From Mycteria americana (Eukaryota > Chordata > Aves > Ciconiiformes > Ciconiidae): a stretch of DNA of 64,000 nt. The notes below the pieces were generated by a model. It ran no database searches, was not told the DNA's origin, and worked only from the letters and a program-made list of their open reading frames with translations. Shown in pieces: positions 10,484-23,100 of this stretch; position 1 is the stretch's first letter, and each line of letters starts with the position of its first letter. The translations under genes and the position numbers were made by a program. The stretch lies in contig NC_134365.1 in assembly GCF_035582795.1 (NCBI RefSeq), forward strand, positions 136,117,077 to 136,181,076, given 5' to 3'.

Positions 10484-13400
10484 GTACATTGGGGTTCTGT
10501 GTAATTTTTTCCCCATTGTTCTTGTATTTTAGAAAGTGCGTAGGAAGATTGCTGCTGCTGTTACTTTTTAATTCATGGAGATAGTTAAGAATATGTAAAT
10601 ACTTGCAAGTTAATTATCCATATCATCCTTGTGGCTTATTAGCATATTTCATGGTGCAAATCAGTATCAAAAGCATCAGTAATTTTCCAGAGAAAATAAA
10701 AATAAGGTCACTGACATTACTCCAATTCTCCTTTCATTGCAGAAATTTATATTTATGTTTAGCCTTTGGAAAGAAGCTATTCCTAGTTTTTAGTAAGGCA
10801 AGCAAAATAGTCTGAGCAAGGAATCATGTGAGTGATTAGCATTTCAGAAACTCCTTGTTTACTACGTTTAACCAAAAAAATCTGGGTTTCCGCAGAGACT
10901 TTTGGTATCTCTGACTTAATTCTCCTACAACAGTAGGAAAGGCTTTACAGTATAATTAGTGTATTGTAAGTAACATTATAGGATTACTTTTGAGATTTGA
11001 GAGAAGATGTTGAAATACCTTAAGTATATTTTTTAAAATAGTGTTTTATATTGGCAGCCAGCTGTTCTTTAGATTATATTTCTGTGATAACTGTGACTTG
11101 ACTTGTCTGTGGCACTCTCAAAAACCACTCAATGAATGAAAGGGCTAACTTTGAAGTTGCTATGTGAACCATCTATCAAATTTCCTAATTTCTTCTTGAT
11201 CAAAATACTGACTGTAACAACATCAAAGATTTAGTGGCTAGTGTTTGCTATATAAATAATTGGCTGGCTCCTATCAAGATCAGAGGTTCAAACTTTAAAT
11301 GAATTAGCTTTTTGTAATGCTGCTTTTTGCAGGATAGAAAGGAGAACAGATATGTATGGGATAAATTTTAAATGGCAAGTCTCAGTGTTATTATACAAAG
11401 TCTGAGAGAGTTCTTCATATCCACCTCCAGCCATCTTGTTATGTATGCTTGATTCCCATTTCCAGAATTAGCAAGATACTCAGGGTAGGCATGTGGCTTT
11501 CAGGCTAGCGTGGCACATATCTTGGGTCAATGATTATGTTTTCTTAATATTATACAACGCAAACTGTCCATTATTTGTTGAAAATAAATTGTCTTCAGTT
11601 GAATTCTATTTGAATTCATAAAAATTGTAATTTTTTTAATCAGAGATTGTTACATCTGCCTTGTTTGACAACCCAGAAGTGTTCTTCTGATAAGCCGGTG
11701 TTGCCCTCTTCTGGTGAATGCAGTAAACTTTTGATAATATAAGGAAAGGCTGCTGAGGATGATTATGTATGTGTCTGAAACTTCATTATGGTCCTTTTTT
11801 TCCCTCTTTTTTTTTTTCTGTCTGAAACAAAAGCTGCAAATTCAGGAGAATCAGCTGCAACAGCCATTTCTGGTAAGAAAATCAGGAGTTTACTGCAATG
11901 TTTGTTATTTCCTGTTAGATAAAATCTTCTGCTTTTATCTGAGGTAATGCAGAAAAGTTGTAATGTAATGTAAATGAGTTCCAACATTTAATGTTTTCAT
12001 TGTTTATTTTTTTAAGAGAAAATTAATTTCTCCATTCTACTTTGTAATGAAATAGCTTATCTTATAGAATCACTTATGGTTTGTGGCAGCGATGCTTGGG
12101 GATGAAGTAAGTGCAAGTTGCTTGATCAGGAGCCTTTTGTCCAGTAACTTGAATAGTGAACAGTTTGCAGAGACGGCAGAGGAGGAACACTGTAGTGAGA
12201 GAGCTCCCTTACATCTCCTCCCACCCTAGCAGATTTGCATATGTCATTTGATGCAGTGTAGTATACTACACACATGCACACGTGTGCAAGCACACATACA
12301 CACACACACACAAGACACTAATAACTTCTGGGACCAGAGGTGATGAACATCATCTATGAAGGCATTTTTAAAAAACGAAGAATGTAGACACAGAGAAATA
12401 GCTGTGTGAAAGCTAGTTGCTTTCTTGCTTAATGTATACTGACATATCATGCTTTGGAGAAAAGAAATAATACAGACACAAACACACATGCTTTTGTTCT
12501 TTTACAGATGCAATCTTTTTCTGGGAATGGTTCATCTTTAACAGTTGCAGCCAATTCAGTATTTGTTGTAGTTTATACCAAGCCAAATAATACAGATGAA
12601 GTCAGCACTTAGTTTTCACTCTGATTCTTCATATTTTGGCTGCTCATTAGTTGCCTTAGAGAATCAGTTGTCTTCAGGATTGTTACTTAAGAACCAAATA
12701 TGCTTAGCTTTTACTCTGAGTATGGAATTAAGAGGGCACTTTTGAAAAGGCTCAAAATGGCTAGTCTAGTTGAAATAAATATATCAGAAGGAAAAGCTCC
12801 CTTTCCCTTTCCATGTAATGAAGTTGACTGCTTCTTTTTCTTGATATGCAACTATCTTCATGCAGAGCCACCAACTTTTCTTTACTGTACTTAAGATATT
12901 GCTTCTACTAATGAGAGTGGTGCTTTTAGTAAAGAAGTTTGGAAAGCATAATGTTCTTCTGTTATAAAGCTGCTCTGGCCGATTTTAAAAAAGTAAGTTG
13001 TCATATTGGAGTGATATAAAGTGGTCCTCTAACCACTTCGTATTCCTGCGCTGACACCTAAAATATGCTTACTAAGCATATCCTTCCTGAGCAATCTTTA
13101 AATTTTCTTCTATTGTCTTAATGTAATTTTCTTTTTTTTTCCTTTTGATGTAGCTGAAAAAAATTTGCATCCTCAGTCTACTTTATTTATATATGGTTAC
13201 TGGGAAAATAGCTTTTTTGGAGAGACAGTTTGCCAAAGCCAGTGTGCCATCTCTGCTCATGAGTGTTGTGAGTTTGTGCAACAAAAGGTCCTTGGGGCTA
13301 AGCAGTTATTGCTATTGGAAATGCCAAATTCATCTGCATCTTCTAAAAGAATGAAACCGATAAAAGGAACTTATCTGACAGAACTAAATTACCAGCTGTT

Positions 13401-16400
13401 TGTATTCAGATACTCAGATTTTTTAAATAAAGTGAACATTCTTCCAAATATTTATATTGAAATAATGTGAACATTCTTAACAAGCACTGCAGTTGTTCTT
13501 AAAATGGAACTTAGATAAATAATATTCAGTTCCTCTTTGAAGTTTTGCATGCTTGATCTTTTTTCTCCAAAATTTGTAGAAATAAAATATTATATTAATA
13601 CAGCTTTTACTTCTTTTCTATTTTTTTTCCCCAGAATCCTCTATTGTTACTTTTATCACCTATCCTATTAATCCTTCAGGCAAGATTTTATTAATGTTTC
13701 TCTTATTTATATTTAGATAGATTTAGATTTTAAAGATTTTAAAGATTTTTTAGATTTTTATTTTATTTTTATTGTTTTTACTTTTATTATTTTTTCTTTC
13801 AGATATGACTTCAGAGGAGACTACACAAACTGCAGGTGAGAATTAGCATGAAGAGAGTAAGGTCTGAAAGGAGATGTTGCATTCATGAAAGTTTGCTTTT
13901 TCTTTTAGTAACTGCAATTTGTTTAGTGCAAATTATTTTCTTACATGATCTTCAAATTTATATTTATCTCCAATCTGTATTTTAAGTCTGCATGGGTAGG
14001 GTTTTGAAGCTCATTTAACTGACACTGAGCTGTTAACCTTCCTTTTTTATTCAAAATATTACATTGCTTACCAAAGCCCAAACTGGGCATATTTATTTTT
14101 AGCAAGTATGTAGTTTTTTGGCATATTTATAGATAGAATGTTTTCTATACTTTCTGATACTATTTAAAGTATTTTACAGAACTAAAATGTACACCCCATT
14201 CCTTAAAGACACTTACATGATATATGTTCTTGCAATGAGTTGCCAAATAGGATCAGTAAAGACTCAAATCAGAAGAACTTGCTACCCCTTTTTTTCCTGA
14301 TGTTTGCATTTGAAAAAAAGAAGTAGGTTCACCCCATATCAGTACAGATTCCTACGTGTCTGTATATGAGCTATAATAGCATCCTGCTATTCTTCATAGT
14401 TGATGGAAAGACATATTTTTAGAACATGATTCATCTTATGCTGAAGTGCCCATGTAGAATAGGTTAAATGGGAATCACACCTTAAAAGCACTGCTTTCTC
14501 CACTGAATAATAGGGAACCTAGAGTAACTGGCTCATATGGGGACATAAACATTTGATTGGATGGATCTCACTCTGAATGCTGCTTTATCGTTTCCCATGC
14601 TGAAAGTAACATAATTCCCTTATAAATGCTCATGTGTTTACACTTCTGGGAAGACAGAGTCTAAAGTAGAAATTAGGAAACTTTTTTTTGTGACATGTAT
14701 TTCATAGGCTTTTAAAGTTAAAATGTGAAAACTTAATTTTAAAACTTTTTTTTTTTAACAGAAGCTCTTAACATCACTGATTATTACTCCACCATAACAC
14801 CAGGTAGGATTCATATATCACCACTGATCTTCTTTTATGCTCCTCAAAATTTAAGTGTGTGTGAGTTCAGGAAGTCTGCTCCCAAATATTTTTAATAGGA
14901 TCTTTTTTCTTGGTATTATGGTGTGTCATATTAGTAGTCTGCCTTACTTGGCATTGATCTCCAGTCTGGTAGAAGGTCTAATTCTGCAATGCTTGCCTAG
15001 ATGGCCGCATATAGGAGAGTTTGGTTATTTTGTAAGTCAGAGCAGCAGGCTACCACAAAGATGTAAGAAACACAATCTCAGGGACCATGTTTACTTAAAA
15101 AAAAAAAATCCTCATGCTTTTTAGTAGATTGAAGCAGTCCAAATCCAGTCATGATGTTCTCAGGGCAGGTCCAGTCTATAGGATTAGGCTGAATTTAATT
15201 TTTTTATTACCTATGGAGGAGCCTGGTAGACCAATTAGAATGCATTTGCACTGAATTCGTGCAAGTGGTAGAAGAACTGGCTTGGAGCCATACTGGCTAG
15301 TATAATTTGACTGTATGAATGTGACCTGCAGGAAATTTGCAGCTATGTTATTTGATGATCTTTGGGGGCTGGAAGCACTAGTGATTTTTGATCAGTCCTT
15401 TATCCTGCACACTGCTTATCTATTTTGTGGATTTTGGTGGCATGCAGAGATCCTAAGCAAGACTAGCTGGCACACAAATGGGTGCTCTGTAAAGAAAAAG
15501 AGGCTGATGTTACACTTTACATTTGTATCACTCCTCAATTTTGTGTTGGGTTTTTATAAGTGTTGTTCTTTATGTAGTTAATAATTTTGACAAATTCAGT
15601 TATTTATGAACATTTTATTTCTTTAAGGAGTTTAAAAAAAAAGTGCTGATATAATTTTCATAACTATTTCAGTGACAACTGCCAACACAAAAGGGAAGGC
15701 AAATTTATTTGAATCTAAATTGCTGTCTGAAAAAATAATTTTTTCTAATAATTCGAATATTGCCACCAGCTCACAATCCGTACCCTCTGATGGCTGTTTG
15801 TTGATGGTGATAAAATTGAGGAAGCATCAAACTGTAACAGGCAAATGTTTGTACCACAGAAAAAGTAAAAAAAATTAAAAATTCCCATCTCATTTGGTAC
15901 TAGCTAATGATAACAGCAGAGAAAATAGCATTTGTTTTTCTGTTAATGGAGGCCAATCTATCTGCTTAAGTAAGGAAAGTTGTGCTGCCACGTTGTTTTT
16001 ATGAACAAGTTTAGGAGTTTTGTCTTAGATGCAAATATCTTTCCAGTCCTTTATTTTGATTTTATACAATAGAGCCATCTGTTTACAGTACCCTTAATTT
16101 GGGATCAGTGTTATTTCTTTGCAGTGCAGGTAGCCTTAAAAATACGGGAGCAGCCAAAAGCTTGCTGTCACTAACTAAAGACGCGTTCTACTAGATGAAA
16201 GTACACACGTTTGCTGTCATCATAGTTTGAATTCTATCAGGTAGAACAGTTTTAGTATCATGCTATCATAAGTAGCCATAGTAGGATCCTGGGAGCAGAT
16301 AATAGGCTACCTAGTGATTGAACACTGTGATATTTGAGGAGCTTATTTATGACATGCTAATTTCTGTTTTATTTGGATTTAAAAAAAAAAAATAGAGACC

Positions 16401-19400
16401 ACTTGCAGGTAGGTCTTCTGTGGAAACTGTTACAGAAAATTATTCAAAATTAATTAATCAAAAACAGCATGTTTCACTCCGAATACGAAGTCTTGGAAAA
16501 TGTCATGGTAAGTGCCCTGGAGAAGTAAAGCCTAGACAGTATGTGAAATATTTCTAAAAGGTAAAGACCTTTGCATTTATAAGATTGAAATGATTGTAAA
16601 TATGTGTGTTTGTCAGTACTGGGTTTTAAGTTCAACATTTTTACTCACTAGATTTTTTTTTCCCAAAAAATCCCCTATAGCAGGAGAAACCATTTTATGC
16701 AACAGAACACCTGTCTGTAATTTTTCAGGTTAGTGGTTTTCTTTTTCATTTTTCTTACAAAAAACATGTCCAACTATTTTCTATTCTGAGTAATGAGGCA
16801 ACTTTTCATTGCTATGTAAAAGCTAGCTCTGTAATAAATTTTCTTGCAAATTTAGAGAGATTTTGTATAACTTCTAAAAAATTCATATAAAATGGGGGGG
16901 GGTATTTAAAAGTAATGTTTAGTCTATTGTATTTTTTATCTTTGGTTTCTTATATGGGATACACAGTTGCAGATAAGAATTCCAAACCCAAGAAAATAAG
17001 AAACTAGTATGCTATGGTAGACGCTAATATCTGCCATATTGACCCTAACTCTGTATCAGGAATAGAAGTTGAAACAGTGTTTAGGAGAATTATTGTAAAA
17101 GCCTGTGTGTATTTTAAAAGTGTAATGTTACAGAACAGACAAACAAAGGAAAATGGAAAGGGCAGTGATGTTCCCTTTATGTGTGTTAACAAAAACGTAG
17201 TAAAAGAAGATTTTGTTGATACATGTTGCTGCCTTCCAAAACACTTTGATAAATGGCTTCTGTGAGAAATATTTGACAAAATGAAGTCACTCCTGCCAAG
17301 TAGCTATATGCTGAGTACTTTATAGATTAGAAAGAGGCAGAATAAGTATCTCCTGCTCCCCCCCCCCCCCCCCCCAAGTTTCCCTACCGGTTAACACAGG
17401 AAACTGCTAGATGATTTGAGTGATGTCATGTATGCGTTCCTGTATGGGTCTTTATAACCTGCACTGAATGTGTGGCTGCAGGAAGAGAAGTGTTGTAGAA
17501 GTTCCTTTTTGTCTCCAAAATGGGCCTACCAGCTCTCAAGGACTGTTGAATGATGCTCTGCATTATGGTATCCTGCAAGTTCTTTAATCCCCAAGGGACT
17601 AATTTTCAGAGTATCACTTTGCCTTTACCCACACATTTTATTCTTGTTGCGGGAGTTGGAGCTGTATTAATAGTAATGTGCAGTGCACTTTTTCTGTTTT
17701 GGGAAAAAAAAAAAAAAAGAACTAGAAGCAATTTAGAGACAACCAGCAAAAATAAATATACAGAAAATAATAAAGCTATTGGACTAATTCATTTGTGGAA
17801 ATAGTAAGTGAAGAGATGGAAGAACAATTGCAAAACTAGTGAATGATCAGAAAAGCTAGTGTAAGTGTTCTTATTTCCCTTCTATTGTAACACAAGACAG
17901 TGAATTTTTAAATTCTCAAATAATTTTACATCATGTGGTTTAGCATTGATTTTCTTAACTTTTTTGCCTTTTGGTTTTAGTGTTCTACGTGGGCAAGGTA
18001 AAACTTCAGGCAAGTGAGGAAAGTAACACATCACTAAATGTAGAAATAGTAAGTGTTCTCTCTTTTAAAACTTTATTGTAAGGAAGGTTGAAATGAGTTT
18101 CTTTGCCTACACTTAAACTACTGATACCCTAACATGATTCTTATTATATTTTTTATAGTTTTATTTTATTTCAAATACAGTTTGCAGTGCAAGTTAGTAT
18201 TTGCAGTGGATGGATCTACTCACTAAATATTAGAATTCCAGCTAAGTAAACTTCCTACAGTAAGGGCCTGTATTCTCTATATAGCCACTGAAAGGAGGGG
18301 GAAGCCCTGGGAAGTCTGGAGAGACATCTTAATAATGCCTAATCAAGAATCTACATTTAGGCATACAGGATCTTCCTTTGGAGATTAATTTAGGCACTTT
18401 ACTTTAGAAGGTAAGCATCATTAGATGGCAACACTGTGGGCATAAATTAAGTTGGATTGCACCCTGGGAATAATTCATGTTGAGATTCTCATAAATAGGG
18501 TATCGTTCTATGCGTTTTGGCATGTGGTTAATCAGTTATTAGTTTTGCAATAGGCCTATGTGGCACGAGTGTGTCCACTTACACAACACAACAGAGGTTT
18601 GAGAGAATGATATCATGCAAAGCAAAAACCCTAAAGATTATTCAGTATCGAGATAATACTACAAGGATTAGAATGTTTAGTCATTATAGATGGAAAACTG
18701 AAGGGAGAAAAAAAAATAAGGACTTTAGCTTGTAAAGGAGCTTGTATCTTTCTCCTACACATCTTTGTTTGCACTCAGGCTGAGATTTCACATGTCGATC
18801 TGCAAGCATGAGAGCAGTCAGCAAAGTCACGCAGAGAGTTACTGCAGAGGTGCACATGGAGCATTGAGTTTGGGCAGGGGTAGGCACCTGGCAAAAGCCA
18901 CCTCTGCATTCTGTTGCATTTCAATGGTGATAATGCCTACTGAAACTGTCCTAGTGTATTAATGTTATGCCTAGAGCTATTAGAAAAACAGGTTTCCTGT
19001 CTCTTGGAACGCTTTTGCTTTTTACCAGAATATTTCTTAGGTAATGTCAATACCATATGTGTTAGATAATGTTTTCATCATGGTGCTTGCTGCTTGCATG
19101 AAATGTAAAAATAACCAGTAGTGGTGGCAACCAGGAGAACATAAGGATGCAGATCTATAAAGGGCCTTTAGATAAACCTTAGTGTATCCCCTGGCCCTAA
19201 GGCTAGATCATATATATTTAGACCATTCCTACCATGTCTTTCATCTCAGTTCTTGGCTTCTTACTTCTATGTTGTCTATGTTTCTATGTTGTCTATTACT
19301 TATGTCTATTATGGATTTTGTCCCAGTGCTGCACTTAACGGTTAGAACGTTTGTTCAGTGTGTGGTCTAAGCCGTCTTTGTTGCAAACTAAGCCAAATTC

Positions 19401-20081
19401 CTCTTTTTCCAACACGAGAGATGGTGAGGTCACTATCCTCTTGCCCATATCTTTCACAAATCAGATCCTGTTATTCAGTGAGCCAATTCTTTCCATAAGT
19501 TGTGACAGCAATGTCATGGTAAATATTTCTTGAAGTGTATTCATGAGAAAATGTGCTTCTTATCTTTGGAATTTCAGCCTGTTAAAATGTGTGAAATGAA
19601 CATAAGTTTCTTTTAAGGCTAAAAACTACTGGTTTTACTTAGAGGTGGAATCTTTGTTTCTAACAGATTAATAACATAACCATCAACAATCAAGTTACAA
19701 AATTAATTGCAATTCCAGCACCTACCCCACAAGAACTGAGGTAAGGAATTTTGAATAAGGATTGAAAACTCTGTTATATTTGAAAAAGATGAAGTGAGAC
19801 TTTCCATGTGGTTAGCAGACTCTTCACTTTGCATTACTCCTGCACTTTATAAATTAAAAATTTCAGGAATTGTAAGTTAATTGTTCTTTAACATAAAGTT
19901 CATATTGGTTAGAATAGTCTTAGTTTTGTTTTATGTACCACTGGAGTTTGTTTTAAGAAATGGTACACTTGCTGATTTGCTTTTAGGTCCTTTAGCTTCC
20001 TTGGGGCTCAACAAGGCCCAAAGGCCTTGTTGTTTAGATGCTGATGATGTTAGTAATAGTAATAATAGTACTAGCAGTAGC

Positions 20082-20117
<36 letters not shown>

Positions 20118-23100
20118 TAAATAAAATACCTGAGGACATGAGCTGTGGATTGTTGAGAATGCCAGTCTGACTGCTGCTCTTCATGAATAAATAGTTTTTA
20201 TATCTTCAGGGATTTGGCCTGTCTCTTAGGCAATTGCTAAGAGAACTTTTAATAGCTGCATGTTTTTTAATACATGGAGCTATTATACATAATAATGGAG
20301 CCATATCTATATTTTTATTTTGGTGTAGTTTCTTCTTTCGCAGCCTTTATAAGGAGAGGTTTGAATGAGTGAATATTTACTGCTATTCCCAAAACTTACC
20401 CTGAAAATCAAAAATATGTAATTGGCCAACAGGTCTTGTTTGTAGAAGAAATCCGTATTTCTTAAGCATTCTATTTCTGTGGCTTTGAGTATAAATTTAG
20501 AATTCTGTTCCAAATGACTGCTTGCCAAAAGGCAACATTAAGATTTATCTTTTGCTCTTTTAAATAACTTTTAAAGAAGTGGATTGATGTTCAAATATGT
20601 GATGATGGAGGTTTAAACTTAGTTTGTGGAGTGACTAATAAAAGGCAACTTTTAAAATGTTTAATCCTTTGAAAGGTGGTTGTACAATATTAGAACTGGC
20701 ATGATTTTAAAAAATCACTGATCAACTGGAAAAAAATTTTTTTCTCAGTAATTGCTTGTTCTTTTCATTATATTGTTGTAATTGTCTTTAAAAACATAAG
20801 TAAAAATCCTCCATAATGGTAACTTTTTATTTTAAAGAATTTCAGAGTTCAACAAAACCTTGCAAGCAGTAAGTGAGGTAAGATTACTAGTTGTTGTTAG
20901 TTTGGAAAACTTTTTTTCAACTTATTTCTGACGATGTCATTATCTAGGTATCAGTCCTGTTTTTTCCTGACAAAACAATTTTTTTCTATTTTCACTTGTC
21001 ATTACAGTCTTCTGTTATGGAATGCAGTGCAGAAAACCAGAGGTTTGTTGTTAATTTTCTAAATGCTTATATATTTAAAAGGTCATATATTGTCTTGTGA
21101 TATATCAAGTATGAATGGCTATGTAACAGAAGAAAAAACAAACTTTCTAGGAAGTTAAGTTTGAGAAACAGGCTGGAGAAATATATGTAGACTGACAAAG
21201 ACGTTCTGATCCCATTATTGTCCTAGCATTAGTGATTTTTTTTTTTTTTTAACCAAACTGTATTGCTTTTCATTAATCTTCCGGTGAAGCACAGACTTGC
21301 CTGCCATATTTCTTCTTCATCTTTGTACTAGCTGAGGCACATAGCAACTTAACCACTAATGCTATGGGATTTGGGACCACCAAACTTCCAAAGCTTGTGA
21401 ATACAATGCAATCTTTATGAGGGAATTGCTTCAGACATCCCAGGTTGCTGTTCTTCAGCTTGGGAAACCAGCCATCCTCAGGGCAGGGGAAGCCTGAGAA
21501 GGTAACTAGTTCAGAGTTGGGAAGCCATGGGGTATCAGAATGGTAAGGCACAGGGGTGATCCTGGAAACCTGGAAACATAGATAATGTCTGTCAATTTAA
21601 TTGCTACTCACCACTGAATTGCTAGTCCTTTAAACTGATCAGCTTGGAAACACTATATTCTAAAACAAAATGTGGGACTTCGTTTCCCCAAATACTTGAA
21701 TTTGGGGTTTATCTTCCTGGGTCAGGGTGAAAGAAAAGTCCAAAACACTCAAACAGTAATAGACAGAAAGTCAGATTGCACTTTCATGTCATATACTGGC
21801 AGTAGTTAGGGTACTCTTTTTATACTTGTTAGCTGGAAAGAAGCTTCACTTCATCTTTCATGTGTTGCCTTTTCATTCACCTGTGTGTTTTGAGTTTGCT
21901 GAACGTGAAGAATTCTTACTGTAGGTTTGCTAGTTTAGGCAGGGTTTCACGTCATCAAACCAGAATTGTAAACGTGTAGTTACATGCTTAAGTGGGTCAT
22001 TTAAGTTCTCTCTAAAGTCAAGAGAGAGAACACTGGCTTTCTCCAGGTGATGGAGATTTCATATACACTGACACAGCCACTTAGGACACTTGCTAGTTCC
22101 TCTCTGGAGCTTCTTTACAGTAACAGTGGAGATTATGTTATAATTTTCACAAAATTACCAACATTTTAATGGCTAACATTAATTAGGGAGGACCCCATTT
22201 AAGAATCAACAGTGTCTGTAGAGAAAAGAGAAAATAAGCTGCCACAAACTGATGTATTACCCTTCTTTTCAGCCTGCCATAGTGTTTTATGTGCATTAAA
22301 AATATCCCCAAATCTGAAAGAGCCTAGGAAAAACGTGCTTTCACGCTTAGCATTTGTGCTAACGTGCTTTCACTTAGCATTTGATGTGTGTTGTAAAGAT
22401 GAGGCAGATCTGTTTCTTGAGTCTAAAGCTCCTTCTTCTCATTATAGTATACACTGCAATTTCATAATGAAGCTGGCTGAGGGAAAGAATATAAGCAGTT
22501 TAACAGACAAAGCAGAAAAAAGCCAACTTGGTAAGTTATACTTGAAACACAGTCTCATCACAGTTACCCTTTCAAATTAAATTTCATATCTTTACAGGTG
22601 ACCTTCAAGTAACTAAAAGAAAAGATTGTTACTTACTTTTAGATAAAAATAGTTTTTTGTTGAACAATATAAATACATCAAAAATGCAGCCTTCTGATTT
22701 TTGGGTGAGGAGGGAGAAGATAGAAATATGTTTAAAAAAACTTTGGTATAAAATTGCTGACCACATTAATAAAGCAGACTTTGAAAGGATTAGGTGTAAA
22801 ATTACTTGAGAACATAAAAGTGTTACTGAAATGGCGATCTGAATTGAAAAGTTTATGAAGTAGCCAAGCTTTCTTAGTGATATGTGATAGTAGGGAGTGG
22901 TGACTCATACCATTTGTCCTTTTCTTTCAAAAGATACAGCTTTGCATTTTGGTTTGTTTACATCAACAAAAAGAGAAATCTGTACTTGTCAGGCATTTAG
23001 CAAAAATCTGGGGGTATTGCAGTATTCGGACTGTTCAAGATCTGTTTTGCAAATGTCATTTCAGAATAAAACTCAAAATCAATTATGCAATATGCACTAT

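Noticed and set aside
13155..13200. Possible extra ADGRG2 microexon after the GATGTAG acceptor
   Set aside because: Acceptor and phase are plausible, but the only phase-1 donor (ATATG|GTTACT) is poor, so it was not annotated.
22268..22447. Earlier start of the 22448 exon at the CTTTTCAG acceptor near 22271
   Set aside because: The open frame runs through, but homology to human ADGRG2 and the incoming phase begin at 22448.
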